The position numbers and the translations under genes are program-made. A stretch of 64,000 bases of DNA from NCBI RefSeq assembly GCF_030908465.1, contig NZ_CP133078.1, forward strand, positions 372,001-436,000. The letters run 5' to 3'. Shown here one piece after another: positions 42,863 to 52,808 of this stretch. The DNA is from Anaerotignum sp. MB30-C6. Lineage in GTDB: Bacteria; Bacillota; Clostridia; Lachnospirales; Anaerotignaceae. Numbering within the stretch: position 1 is the stretch's first letter; every line of letters begins with the position of its first letter. Below the pieces are notes generated by a model that ran no database searches, was not told where the DNA came from, and saw only the letters and a program-made list of their open reading frames with translations.

Positions 42863-45211
42863 ATGAAGTATAAATTGGGTGGATTAAAAAAATTAATGGG
42901 CGTTCTGTTGGCGGCTGTACTGACAGTTTCAGTGTCTTCAACATGGGCTTTTGCAGCTACTACATATTATAACGAAAAGACAGAACAGACGGTAACAAGA
43001 GGGGTTGTTTACGAAAAAAGCAGCCGTATGACCGATGCGGGCATTCAGAATTTGCACGTACTTAAGGTGGACTTAAACGAGAGTACCTTGGAATTCAAGG
43101 AAGTGGAAAGTACCGTTGAATACGGTTTAAAAGAAACGGCAAAAAAACTTCTTTCTGACAATGGGGCCATTGCAGGGGTGAACGCAGACTTTTTTGGTTT
43201 GACAGGCAGTTATTCTGCATCCTTTGGGCCTGTTTTGAATGATGGAGAGTTGGTTTCTGCAGGTACATCGGTAAATCAAGGGGAGAATCAGTATGCTTCC
43301 TTCTTTCTAGATGAGAACAACAATCCTTTCTTTGAATATTTTAAGATGAATGCAACCTTTGCCAACGACCAAAAGGCAATTGAGCTTGCATCCATCAACA
43401 AAGTAACTTCCATGGTATTCCCCATTTATTTTGACAGACAGGCGGCGGAAACCACTTCTGATTTAGATAAGCGTTTTCAAGATCTTGTAAAGTTTGTGGT
43501 TAAAGACGATGTGATTACTTATATTTCTGGGCCAGGGGAGACGGTAGAAGTTCCTGAGGATGGGTATTTGATTGTTATGAGCAAAGATTATCGTACCAAT
43601 GCGGCGAATGTTTTCCAGGTTGATGATGAAATCATATTGGATATCCAAACTTCTATTGATTTAGATGATATGGAAATTGGCTTTGGTGGCGGTGGCAAGC
43701 TGTTAATTCAAGGAACAGACGCACCAGCAACATCTATTGTAGCCGGTGGACGTCAACCTAGAACGGCCTTTGGTGTGACCCAAGATGGAAAGTGTGCTAT
43801 TTTCATGGTTGTAGACGGCCGTGGTGACAGCATTGGAGCATCCCATGGAGAGATGGCAGCATATATGAGGGAGTACGGCGCATATGATGCCATGCATTTA
43901 GATGGTGGAGGTTCCTCCACAATGGTAGCAAAGACAGTAGAAGATGCAGATTTAACTGTAAAAAATACCGTTTCTGAAGGTTCAGAAAGAAGGGTAGTGA
44001 ATGCAGTTGGTATTTTTCAAAATGCAGAAAAAGGTGAAATTGAGCAAATTGCCATTTCTCCTTCTTTCACACGCACCGTACCAAATAAAACAATGAATTT
44101 CAAAGTTTATGGTTTGGATGAGTATTATAACCGTATTGAAATCCCTGCCAGTGAGGTTGAATTACAAGCTGTTGGTGTGGAAGGAACTTGGAATGGTTAC
44201 GACTTTACCCCTTCCCAAAACGGAACCTTTGCTGTTACAGCAAGCTACAATGGTTTGGGTGCTTCCCAAACGGGATTGGTATCGGCAGTAACTAGCAGAT
44301 TAAAACCTTCTGGGGATATCAAGTTAAGTAAAGCCGGGCAGACTGCAACCATTGCCATGCAGGTGGTAGATACAGATGGTTTTAACCATTGGGTATCCTC
44401 CACAACAAAATATGAATTGGCAGATTCTTCTATGGGCACCATGAAGGGCAACGTTTTTACAGCTGCAAAAACAGGAGCAACCTACATTAAATGTACCAGA
44501 GATGGACAAACTGCATATATCAAAGTAACGGTAGGGGATCACAAGGCAGTGGCTACGCCTCAGGCAACGTTTGCGGCGGATCCTTTGTATAAGAAAATAG
44601 AAAAAGCCAACGATGGAGCTTACTACTTGAATATTATTGGTACAGTTTCTTATGATGGTGAAGCAAAAGTTGAGGAAAATACTTATGCTGACGTTAGAAC
44701 AAAGGTAAGAAATACCGTGGATTCCAACGCCGAGGTGGCAATTTATGGCGGAAAGAGTGATGTTAAAACGACACCAAAGCTAGATACATTAAGCTGGAAC
44801 GGAGGATATCGCTTCCTAAACAGAGGCGGTACAAGCTTGGCCATGGTTTCTGCGGCGAAGGGTGGAATTCGTGCCACGAATCCATCTCAGTACGCAAGCT
44901 TAACCAGAGATTTAGATGCCGCAAACAATAATACCATTGTCATCGTTATGGATAAAACCCCCGGAGATTTTAAATCATCAGCAGAAACAAATTACTTCCG
45001 TGGAATTTTAAATAAGTATGTTTCACAGGGTAAAACTGTTTTTGTAGTCTCTTGTGGTGGAGTTGGCCAGTGGAGCGCTATAAAGGATGGGGTTCGCTAC
45101 ATCAACCTTCCTGACCTTTGGAAGAAAGATGGTAGTGTGAACGGCAACTTTAGTATGTTAAAATTGCGTGTGAACGGTGACGAGGTTTCCTTTGGGCTTA
45201 CAAAGGTGTAA
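42863..45211 (+). CDS. Secreted phosphodiester glycosidase family protein
   Basis: This 782-residue exported protein has a signal peptide (about residues 1-31, ending TWAFAA) and a phosphodiester glycosidase (NAGPA-type, PF09992) domain at about 95-395, with GAIAGVNADFFG, GGRQPRTAFGV and the catalytic-region AMHLDGGGSSTMV. A Ig-like/Big-type region and a C-terminal domain with TPGDFKSSAETNYFRG and VFVVSCGG follow. NAGPA-type enzymes remove covering N-acetylglucosamine or act on cell-wall phosphodiesters. AAAGGAGAGCA precedes ATG 42863. A hairpin separates it from the MurJ-fusion gene. Confidence 0.85.
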   Translation: MKYKLGGLKKLMGVLLAAVLTVSVSSTWAFAATTYYNEKTEQTVTRGVVYEKSSRMTDAGIQNLHVLKVDLNESTLEFKEVESTVEYGLKETAKKLLSDNGAIAGVNADFFGLTGSYSASFGPVLNDGELVSAGTSVNQGENQYASFFLDENNNPFFEYFKMNATFANDQKAIELASINKVTSMVFPIYFDRQAAETTSDLDKRFQDLVKFVVKDDVITYISGPGETVEVPEDGYLIVMSKDYRTNAANVFQVDDEIILDIQTSIDLDDMEIGFGGGGKLLIQGTDAPATSIVAGGRQPRTAFGVTQDGKCAIFMVVDGRGDSIGASHGEMAAYMREYGAYDAMHLDGGGSSTMVAKTVEDADLTVKNTVSEGSERRVVNAVGIFQNAEKGEIEQIAISPSFTRTVPNKTMNFKVYGLDEYYNRIEIPASEVELQAVGVEGTWNGYDFTPSQNGTFAVTASYNGLGASQTGLVSAVTSRLKPSGDIKLSKAGQTATIAMQVVDTDGFNHWVSSTTKYELADSSMGTMKGNVFTAAKTGATYIKCTRDGQTAYIKVTVGDHKAVATPQATFAADPLYKKIEKANDGAYYLNIIGTVSYDGEAKVEENTYADVRTKVRNTVDSNAEVAIYGGKSDVKTTPKLDTLSWNGGYRFLNRGGTSLAMVSAAKGGIRATNPSQYASLTRDLDAANNNTIVIVMDKTPGDFKSSAETNYFRGILNKYVSQGKTVFVVSCGGVGQWSAIKDGVRYINLPDLWKKDGSVNGNFSMLKLRVNGDEVSFGLTKV

Positions 45212-45268
45212 GATTCTTTTAAAATTATAGTGTTTTATTGTAAAATTGGACAAAATAAGGTAATATTA

Positions 45269-45299
45269 GATGGGTGGGGACGAGTCTCTACCCATCTTG
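45269..45299 (+). terminator. Strong hairpin after the phosphodiester glycosidase gene
   Basis: AGATGGGT pairs with ACCCATCT and GGAC with GTC-C inside it. The following bases (TGTGTGTGC) lack a proper T-tract, so it is either an imperfect terminator or a leader structure for the next operon. Confidence 0.45.
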
Positions 45300-45354
45300 T
45301 GTGTGCTAAAGAAATGTCTTTCCGAAAGGAAGTTTATTTGACAGGAGAACAATT

Positions 45355-48300
45355 ATGTCACAAAAGGGCAACCAGGCAGTGAAGGCTGTCAGTTTTATGA
45401 TGATTATTACATTGGTAGGGAAAGTTCTCGGTTTGGTTCGTGAACAATTTCTTGCCGCAAATTACGGCTTAGGAATGGAAGCCTCGGCATTTTTGATTGC
45501 CAGCCGAATTCCCAGGACTTTTTTCGATGCAGTTTTTGCATCAGCCATTTCAGCAAGTTTTATCCCGATTTTTAACGAATATTTGCAAAAAAGAGGAAAG
45601 GATGAAGCTTTTTCTCTGGCAAATCGATTTATTACCCTTATCTCTACGGTGACCCTAATCATGATGGTTTTTGGCATGGTCTTTGCGGAACAATTTGTAT
45701 GGTTGTTCGCAGTTGGATTTGATGCCGAAACGGCAATGTTGAGTGCGTCCCTTTCCCGTATGCTGTTTCCAACGATTTTATTTACAGCAATAGCATTTTC
45801 TTTTGTAGGGATTTTACAGTCGTTAGATGAGTTTAATATTCCTGCGGCAATTAGCGTTGCATCCAATGCGATTATTATCGTTTATTTTGTTTTTTTCAAT
45901 GACAAATTTGGTATTTACGGCTTAACGGCAGCCTTTTTGATTGGGTGGTCTATGCAAGCTTTTATTCAGATTCCGTCATTACAAAAGAATGGTTATTGGT
46001 ACAGGCCGGATTTTCGTTTTCGGGATGAGGGCTTAAAAAAGGTCGGAAAGTTAATGCTACCTGTTATGATTAGCACCTGGGTACAGCCCATTAACTTTAT
46101 GATTAACTGCCGATTTGCCTCTCAGCTCTACGATGGGAAGCAGGGGGTAAGTGCCCTTGAGTATGCCAATAATTTGTATACCATTATCGTCGGCGTTTTC
46201 GTTTTGGCAATTGCCAATTTAATCTTTCCAAGGCTTTCCCGCATTTCTGGTGAGAAGGACAGGGCAGAGTTTGGAAGTACAGTGAAAGTTACGTTGCGGT
46301 CTATGATGTTTTTGCTCATTCCTATGATGGGGGGAATGATGGCATTAAGCCGTCCTTTGGTGGCACTCATTTATGAACGAGGAGATTTTGGGACGGATGC
46401 AACCATTTTGACATCAACTGCTCTCTTCTTTTTCTCCCTTGGTGTGATGGGTTACGGTGTACAGACAATTTTAAGTAGAGCATTTTATGCCAATCAGGAT
46501 GGAAAGACGCCATTTTATTCTGGTGTTGTTTCGGTAATTACCAATGCTATATTATGTAGGTTGTTGCTTGAGCCCATGGGCCTAGGTGGTTTGGCTTTGG
46601 CTGCGGCAGTTTCTTCTTTGGTATCGGCCCTGGTTCTTTTGGTACCAGCAATAAAGCGTTACCCTGAGATTATTGATAAAAAACTGGTCATCAGCTTTGG
46701 CAAGATGGCAGTGAGTGCAGGAGTTATGCTGTTTTTAGTATGGGGAAGTTTCCGCTTCCTAGAACCGAAAGTGGGAACAGGCCTTTTGGGACGCATCCTT
46801 GTGTTGGGTATTCCTACGGGGCTAGGTGTTGTTGCCTACATGGTTTTGACACTCCTTCTAGGCATTGAAGAAAGCCGAATGGCATTTGCCTTTGTACAGA
46901 AGTTAAAAGGCAGAGGTGCCGTAAATTCTGAAGGCGGTCAGACAGTAAAACGAGGAAGAAAGCAGAGAGGATATACACGTATGTTTCATGGAATCTCTTT
47001 GATAATAGAAGATAGCTTCTGTTTTCGGGTTTTGGAAAAAATCATTATGACAATAATTCGTATTTGGACGGAAAGTTTTACTTATGCTTGTTACCGTAGG
47101 GTTTGCCACAGTGTGGGACAGGCTTTTTGGGAAAGCGGCATACTAGGCTTTTTCCGTGGGAATTGGGATGCGTATTTAGGAACATGGCATGGTATCATAC
47201 CAAGGACTTGGCGTAGGCTGACGATACTGTCGGGAAAAGCAGTAAGAGGAAAGAATAATGCCCTTGCAATGGTAATGGCAGAAAGCTTTTTCCTTCGGAT
47301 ATTTAATCAGAATTTTGTGATTCTGTGTTTATGTGCCATTGTTTTTGCCATTCCTATTTTACCCACCATGCTTCTGGCGTTGCTTTGCCTTGGAACATTA
47401 GGGATTTATGCCATTAACCTTTTTATGGGGCGAATACGAGTGCAAAAGACAAGCTTAGTCAGTATCTTTTTAGGGCTTTTTGGAATTTGCCTCATTTACG
47501 GAAGTTTTACCAGTTATAACTTCCCGAGAGCCTTGCAGGTTTTGGCAATATTCCTGTTATTTATGTCTATGTTCTTTGTTGCCAAAGATTGTATTGACAC
47601 CGAGGAAAAGTTGGACTTTGTATTATTTGTATTGGTAAGTACGGGCGTTTTGATTGCTCTTTACGCAGTGTATCAGTATGTGGTGGGCGTTGAGATGGAT
47701 GCGGCTTGGGTAGATGCGGAAAGCTTTAATATTCGTACCCGTGCCTATGCAACCTTCAACAACCCCAATGTTTTGGGAGAGTATTTGATACTCATTGGCT
47801 CATTAACGGCAGGGATGCTTTGGAAAGTACGTAACTGGCTAGGAAGAATTTTCTATTTAGGGTGCTTTGGTGTTGTTTGTCTTGGGCTTTTAGCAACCAA
47901 CTCCCGTGGTGCCATGCTGGGATTAATGTTCTCCGCTGGTTTGTTTGTGCTTTTTGCAGAACGCAGGTTGATACCTGTAGGGATTGCGGGGTTGATGGCC
48001 ATGCCTTTCGTGTTGCCTCAGGAGCTTTGGGCGAGATTGGCTAGTTCCATAACCATGAGCGATTCCTCCTCCCAGTACCGCTTATCTATTTATGAGGCAG
48101 GATTTGATATGGTGAAGCACTATTGGGCAACGGGAATTGGGGTGGATTCCTTCAATCAGGTTTATCCTCTGTTTTCCTATGAGGCGGCCAACGCATATCA
48201 TGTGCATAACCTATTCCTTCAAGAACTCATTGAATTGGGATTTTTGGGTTTTGGTATATTAATATTACTGTTTATTTTCTTTTTCCAGAAGTTATATTCA

Positions 48301-48495
48301 TGCATGAAAAAGGTTCCAAAACGCTTCCATATGCTTTTGGCAGCATTTTTCGGGGGCTTTGCAGGTTTATTGTTACAAGGAATGACAGACCATATTTGGT
48401 TTGATTATAGTATTATGCTGCTATTCTGGTGTTTTATGGGCATTGGTATGGCAAGCGTGAGAGTGGGTGAAAAGCAGTGGCAGAGAGAAAAATGA
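45355..48495 (+). CDS. murJ: MurJ lipid II flippase fused to an O-antigen ligase-like domain
   Basis: One uninterrupted 1046-residue frame. Residues 1 to about 515 are MurJ/MviN: GKVLGLVREQFLAANYGLG, SRIPRTFFDAVFASAISASFIPIF, and 13-14 membrane spans, the flippase for lipid II. After a basic linker (about 516-542) a second membrane protein begins at Met 543 and contains an O-antigen ligase/polymerase (Wzy_C, PF04932) block: RAYATFNNPNVLGEYLILIG, LLATNSRGAMLGLMF, and SSQYRLSIYEAGFDMVKHYW. Met 543 (46981) has GAGAGG 10 bases before it, so a separate internal product is possible. The stop overlaps the next gene. Confidence 0.9.
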   Translation: MSQKGNQAVKAVSFMMIITLVGKVLGLVREQFLAANYGLGMEASAFLIASRIPRTFFDAVFASAISASFIPIFNEYLQKRGKDEAFSLANRFITLISTVTLIMMVFGMVFAEQFVWLFAVGFDAETAMLSASLSRMLFPTILFTAIAFSFVGILQSLDEFNIPAAISVASNAIIIVYFVFFNDKFGIYGLTAAFLIGWSMQAFIQIPSLQKNGYWYRPDFRFRDEGLKKVGKLMLPVMISTWVQPINFMINCRFASQLYDGKQGVSALEYANNLYTIIVGVFVLAIANLIFPRLSRISGEKDRAEFGSTVKVTLRSMMFLLIPMMGGMMALSRPLVALIYERGDFGTDATILTSTALFFFSLGVMGYGVQTILSRAFYANQDGKTPFYSGVVSVITNAILCRLLLEPMGLGGLALAAAVSSLVSALVLLVPAIKRYPEIIDKKLVISFGKMAVSAGVMLFLVWGSFRFLEPKVGTGLLGRILVLGIPTGLGVVAYMVLTLLLGIEESRMAFAFVQKLKGRGAVNSEGGQTVKRGRKQRGYTRMFHGISLIIEDSFCFRVLEKIIMTIIRIWTESFTYACYRRVCHSVGQAFWESGILGFFRGNWDAYLGTWHGIIPRTWRRLTILSGKAVRGKNNALAMVMAESFFLRIFNQNFVILCLCAIVFAIPILPTMLLALLCLGTLGIYAINLFMGRIRVQKTSLVSIFLGLFGICLIYGSFTSYNFPRALQVLAIFLLFMSMFFVAKDCIDTEEKLDFVLFVLVSTGVLIALYAVYQYVVGVEMDAAWVDAESFNIRTRAYATFNNPNVLGEYLILIGSLTAGMLWKVRNWLGRIFYLGCFGVVCLGLLATNSRGAMLGLMFSAGLFVLFAERRLIPVGIAGLMAMPFVLPQELWARLASSITMSDSSSQYRLSIYEAGFDMVKHYWATGIGVDSFNQVYPLFSYEAANAYHVHNLFLQELIELGFLGFGILILLFIFFFQKLYSCMKKVPKRFHMLLAAFFGGFAGLLLQGMTDHIWFDYSIMLLFWCFMGIGMASVRVGEKQWQREK

Positions 48496-49589
48496 AGGTG
48501 TTTCACGTTCTGACGGACCGTAATATTGGCGGTGCAGGAAGATGGCTTTTGAATTATTTGGAACACCACAACAGGGAGTGTTTTGATGTATGGGTAGTTC
48601 TGCCCAGTGACAGTGCATTATATCCGGCGGTGACTGCACTGGATGTTGCGGTCATTCCCATGAAGGATATGGAGGACAAATCCTTTGATAAAAAAGCAAA
48701 GGAAGCTCTTTATCATCTATTTAAAGAGGAGAAGCCAGATATCGTTCATACCCATGCCAGCCTTACCGCAAGGATGGCGGCGAAGAAAGCAAAAGTAAAA
48801 AAAATTATTAATACCAAGCATTGTATGGAGTCTGCACCAGGCTCCTTGGTGAAAAAAATTGCCAGAAGAATGGTGAATAAGCGATATAGCCACAACATAA
48901 TTGCTGTCAGTAAGGCAGTAAAACACAGTATGATAGCGGGAGGAACGAATCCCCAGCAGATTGTTACCATTTATAATGGAATAAATGGGATTGAACCCAT
49001 TTCGACAGAAGAAAGAAATGAAATTCTTTTGTCCTACGGCGGTGACCCATTGAGAAAAGCCGTGGGTATTGTTGCTAGGTTAGAAGAAGTCAAAGACCAT
49101 AAAACCTTTTTAAATGCCGCTCAAGAAGTTTTAAAGCACCGAGAGGATATAGACTTTTACATTATTGGTGATGGTAGCCTAAGAGGTTCTTTAGAAGATA
49201 GGGCAACAGCGTTGGGCATTTTTGATCATGTAATCTTTACTGGGTTTGTAAAGGATGTGGAGAAATTAGAGTCGGCGTTGGACTTAAACATAATTACTTC
49301 AAAACAAGAAGCCCTTTGTCTGTCAGTGATTGAATCGATGAGTGCGGGCATTCCTGCCATTGGTACGGACAGTGGTGGTGTAAATGAAGTCATCCGCCAC
49401 GGAGAAAATGGGTACTTGGTTCCTGTGGGCGACTGGAAAGGATTGGCTGAACGGATGATTGAAGTTTTGGCCGATGAGGATAAATACCTAAGGTTGGCTT
49501 TGAATGCGAAAGCTTGGGCAAGGGAGCATTTTAGTGCCCAGAAAATGACGTCAAAGATTGAGCGGCTCTATTTGGAGGAAAGAAAATGA
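48492..49589 (+). CDS. GT4 family glycosyltransferase
   Basis: This 365-residue enzyme is a GT-B retaining glycosyltransferase. The N-terminus has FHVLTDRNIGGAGRWLLNYL, the middle has VHTHASLTARMAAKKAKV, and the C-terminal nucleotide-sugar site has GIVARLEEVKDHKTFLNAA and SKQEALCLSVIESMSAGIPAIGTDSGG (EX7E motif). ATG 48492 overlaps the stop of the MurJ fusion gene (ATGA), and GTG 48477 is an alternative start. The stop likewise overlaps the DUF4330 start. Donor and acceptor sugars are unknown; context implies a wall polymer. Confidence 0.88.
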   Translation: MKVFHVLTDRNIGGAGRWLLNYLEHHNRECFDVWVVLPSDSALYPAVTALDVAVIPMKDMEDKSFDKKAKEALYHLFKEEKPDIVHTHASLTARMAAKKAKVKKIINTKHCMESAPGSLVKKIARRMVNKRYSHNIIAVSKAVKHSMIAGGTNPQQIVTIYNGINGIEPISTEERNEILLSYGGDPLRKAVGIVARLEEVKDHKTFLNAAQEVLKHREDIDFYIIGDGSLRGSLEDRATALGIFDHVIFTGFVKDVEKLESALDLNIITSKQEALCLSVIESMSAGIPAIGTDSGGVNEVIRHGENGYLVPVGDWKGLAERMIEVLADEDKYLRLALNAKAWAREHFSAQKMTSKIERLYLEERK

Positions 49590-50071
49590 TGAAGAACAGG
49601 AAACTATTTGGGATATTCAATATTGTGGATATCATTCTAATACTAATGGTAATTGTGGCGGGTTTTATTGGTTTTAAACTCTTTGTTGGCGGTGGACAAG
49701 AAGGTACGACGGCAATGAAAACATATACCTACGTAGTTCAAGGACGAGAGGTTTTGAATGAAACAGTGGATGTTCCCATTGCTGGAGAAAAGGTGTTTAA
49801 CAGCTCTACCTCCGACTATTTAGGCGTTGTGAAAGAGGTGAGTTCTGAACCTTATAACGAGATTATTTTTAGCAAAGAAATCGGTGAATATCAAAAATTA
49901 CCGGTAGAAGGCTATAGCGATATGTTATTGACAATTGAAGGAAATGGAACAGAAACAGAAAAGGATATTACTGTAGAGGGTACTACGGTAAAGGTTGGTT
50001 TGGAGTTAAATGTAAAAGGCAAAGGATACGCCTTTAAGGGTATTGTTGTTGAAGTAAGGGATGGTGAGTAA
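49586..50071 (+). CDS. DUF4330 family membrane-anchored protein, copy 1
   Basis: This 161-residue protein has one N-terminal membrane helix (FNIVDIILILMVIVAGFIGFKL) and a small extracytoplasmic domain, the DUF4330 layout: TYTYVVQGREVLNETVDVPI, NSSTSDYLGVVKEV and a beta-rich tail. The family is of unknown function and regularly accompanies surface-glycan genes. Its ATG overlaps the GT stop (ATGA) and GGAGGAAAG lies before it. The second copy starts 2 bases after its stop. Confidence 0.82.
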   Translation: MMKNRKLFGIFNIVDIILILMVIVAGFIGFKLFVGGGQEGTTAMKTYTYVVQGREVLNETVDVPIAGEKVFNSSTSDYLGVVKEVSSEPYNEIIFSKEIGEYQKLPVEGYSDMLLTIEGNGTETEKDITVEGTTVKVGLELNVKGKGYAFKGIVVEVRDGE

Positions 50072-50073
50072 GG

Positions 50074-50550
50074 ATGGCCAAGAGAAGACCGAATGTGGTA
50101 GATATACTGATTTTACTGACGTTAGTAGCGGTGGTTGTTTTGGCTATCGTAAAGGTGGGGGTCGTAAATCGTGTGGAATCCTCCGGGGTAGACGAGGCGG
50201 CAATAAAGACCACCTATACCGCTTTTGTGGATAAGGTGAGAATGGCAACGGTAGAGGCGTTGCATGAAGGTGATTTAATTTTCGACGAAAAAACAGGAAT
50301 TTGTATCGGTGAAATTAAAACCGTTGCATATGAACCTTTGTTTCATAATTTGCCAGATGGCGCAGGGGGAATGGTACAGGCTCAGTATCCTGACTATTAC
50401 AGAGTTACAATGACAATCGAAGGTTCTGTGATTGAAAAAGAGGATGGGTATTTTGTGGATGGCGTTGTTGAGTTGAAGGTTAACTCTGAAACGAACGCTT
50501 TTACTAAGTATGCGAAACCAGTAATCAAAGTTACAAATATTGAAATGTGA
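50074..50550 (+). CDS. DUF4330 family membrane-anchored protein, copy 2
   Basis: This 158-residue protein parallels copy 1: a single N-terminal helix (VDILILLTLVAVVVLAIVKVGV) and an exported domain with VRMATVEALHEGDLIFDEKTGICIG and IKTVAYEPLF. Sequence similarity to copy 1 is low but the architecture is identical, so they may form a hetero-oligomer at the membrane. It lies 2 bases after copy 1, and a possible GTG start of the CsaB fusion overlaps its stop. Confidence 0.8.
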   Translation: MAKRRPNVVDILILLTLVAVVVLAIVKVGVVNRVESSGVDEAAIKTTYTAFVDKVRMATVEALHEGDLIFDEKTGICIGEIKTVAYEPLFHNLPDGAGGMVQAQYPDYYRVTMTIEGSVIEKEDGYFVDGVVELKVNSETNAFTKYAKPVIKVTNIEM

Positions 50551-50564
50551 CAGGCGGGATGGAT

Positions 50565-52808
50565 ATGAAGTATAAAATTTTAATGGCCTTAATGGGCTTG
50601 GAAATTGGGGGAGCGGAAACCCATGTGGTGGAGCTTTCCAAAGAATTAAAAAAACAAGGATTTGATATTGTCGTAGCATCTAACGGGGGCGTTTACGAAA
50701 AAGAGTTAGAAGAGGTTGGGATTAAGCACTACAAGGTTCCCATGAATCAGCGAAATATATTAAAAATGATAAAGTCCTATTTTTTGCTGAAGAACATTAT
50801 TCGCAAAGAAAAGGTTGATATTGTGCATTCCCACGCAAGAATTCCTGGATTCATTTGCGGGATGTTGCGTAAGAAAGAGAAGTTTACATTCGTAACCTCT
50901 GCCCATTGGGTTTTTTATACGGGCATGGGCTTAAAGTACCTTACAAATTGGGGCCAAAAGGTTGTTGCTGTAAGTGAGGACATACGTAGATATTTGATTG
51001 AGAACTATCGTGTGCGTAACGAGGATATATTTGTTACCATTAACGGTATTGATACAGACAAATTTTCCCCATCAACGGATGGCAGTAAAATTCGCAAAGA
51101 GTTTGGCTTGAAAGAGGATGAACCAACTTTGGTTTATGTGAGCCGTATGGATGAGAGCCGTGCTTTGGTAGCAAAACAGTTGATTGCACTGGCACCTTCT
51201 CTTGAAAAAGCGATTCCTGGATTAAGAATGATTGTTGTTGGTGGTGGTGATGTTTTCGATGATCTTTTGGAAAAAAGCAAAGAAGCGAATAAACAAATTG
51301 GTAAGAAATGTATCACCATGACAGGTGCTAGAACAGATATCAATGAATTGGTAGCGGTATCTGACGTTTTTGTAGGGGTTAGCCGTGCGGCACTGGAAGC
51401 TATGGCTGCGGAGAAAACAACCATTGTGGCGGGGAACGAAGGTTATATCGGCATTTTTGGTCGTGACAAGCTGGAGCTTGCCCAGGAAAACAACTTCTGT
51501 TGCCGTGGCTGCGAACTTTCTACGGAAAAACAGCTTTATCAAGACGTGGTTTTTGCCTTCACCCAGATGACAAAGGAACAGCGAAAGCAGGCAGGGGCTT
51601 ATGGTAGGGAAGTTATTTTCCAATACTACTCTGTATCTAAAATGGCACAGGATTGCGTCAGTGCTTATGATATCGCCTGGAAAGAGATGCACACCCCCCA
51701 GTATCATGTTGTGATGAGCGGTTATTATGGCTTTAACAACACGGGTGATGAAGCCATTATGATTTCCATGCATAAAAACATTCAGGAAATGGGAGATAAT
51801 TACCATATTACCGTTCTGTCCAACAACCCATCGGGTACGAGGGAGAAATATGGAATTGAAGCAGTATATCGTTTTGGTTTTTGGGATGTATTGCGAGCTA
51901 TCAAAGGCTGTGATGTGCTTTTAAGTGGTGGGGGTTCTTTATTGCAAGATAGTACCAGCACCCGGTCTTTAATGTATTATCTTTCCATTACCATTGCGGC
52001 AAAGTTAATGGGCAAGAAAGTAATGCTATATGCCAATGGTATTGGCCCAGTATCGGGAAAAAGAAATAGACGTTTGGTTAAACAGGTAGTTAATCGTGCA
52101 GATTTAATTACACTGAGGGAAGAAAATTCTTACGAGGAATTACTTTCTATGGGGGTGAATGGGAAGAAGTGCTTTGTAACTGCTGACCCTGTATTTACCA
52201 TGGAGAGCGTACCAAAAGAGCATGCAAGACAACTTTTGGAGGGGGAAGGAATCCCTTTGGATAAGCCGTTGGTTGTGGTTTCTGTACGAAATTGGAGAGA
52301 AATGGATCGCTTTATCGATCGTTTTGCTAAGTTATGTGATACCATTGTTGAGAAAAATGATAGAACCATTATATTTTTATCTATGCAGATGCCCAATGAT
52401 ATTACTGTGAGCGAAAAAGTTCGCAAGAAAATGAAGCAAAATGCTTTTATTTTACGAAACAACTATTCACCCTATGAAGTGATGGGGGTGATCAGCTTAG
52501 CTGACTTTATTTTAAGTATGCGTCTGCATACCTTGATATTTGCGGCACGGCAAAAGGTGCCCCTCATTGGGTTTATTTATGATCCTAAGATTGAGTATTA
52601 CTTGGAAAAGTTAGAAATGCCTAGCGGCGGAAGGTTAAAAGATTTTGACATGGGTAAAACATTGGAAATGGTTGACGATATTATCCATGATAGGGGAAAA
52701 TATATTGATATTTTATGTGAAAAAGAGGCTTTGTTGGAAGAAAAGGCACACCACAACGAAAAATATTTGGCAAAGCTTTTACGGCATGGAAGAGGGCGGA
52801 AAAAATGA
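50565..52808 (+). CDS. csaB: GT4 glycosyltransferase fused to polysaccharide pyruvyl transferase CsaB
   Basis: A single 747-residue protein joins two enzymes. Residues about 1-375 are a GT4-type glycosyltransferase (LMALMGLEIGGAETHVVELS, VHSHARIPGF, NGIDTDKFSPS, VSRMDESRALVAKQL). Residues about 385-735 are CsaB: SGYYGFNNTGDEAIMISM, LLSGGGSLLQDSTSTRS, ANGIGPVSGKRNRRLVKQV, VTADPVF and SMRLHTLIFAARQKVPL. CsaB adds pyruvate to the wall polymer that SLH-domain S-layer proteins bind. ATG 50565 is chosen because AGGCGGG precedes it; a GTG at 50547 is possible. TagA overlaps its end by 4 bases (ATGA). Confidence 0.92.
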   Translation: MKYKILMALMGLEIGGAETHVVELSKELKKQGFDIVVASNGGVYEKELEEVGIKHYKVPMNQRNILKMIKSYFLLKNIIRKEKVDIVHSHARIPGFICGMLRKKEKFTFVTSAHWVFYTGMGLKYLTNWGQKVVAVSEDIRRYLIENYRVRNEDIFVTINGIDTDKFSPSTDGSKIRKEFGLKEDEPTLVYVSRMDESRALVAKQLIALAPSLEKAIPGLRMIVVGGGDVFDDLLEKSKEANKQIGKKCITMTGARTDINELVAVSDVFVGVSRAALEAMAAEKTTIVAGNEGYIGIFGRDKLELAQENNFCCRGCELSTEKQLYQDVVFAFTQMTKEQRKQAGAYGREVIFQYYSVSKMAQDCVSAYDIAWKEMHTPQYHVVMSGYYGFNNTGDEAIMISMHKNIQEMGDNYHITVLSNNPSGTREKYGIEAVYRFGFWDVLRAIKGCDVLLSGGGSLLQDSTSTRSLMYYLSITIAAKLMGKKVMLYANGIGPVSGKRNRRLVKQVVNRADLITLREENSYEELLSMGVNGKKCFVTADPVFTMESVPKEHARQLLEGEGIPLDKPLVVVSVRNWREMDRFIDRFAKLCDTIVEKNDRTIIFLSMQMPNDITVSEKVRKKMKQNAFILRNNYSPYEVMGVISLADFILSMRLHTLIFAARQKVPLIGFIYDPKIEYYLEKLEMPSGGRLKDFDMGKTLEMVDDIIHDRGKYIDILCEKEALLEEKAHHNEKYLAKLLRHGRGRKK

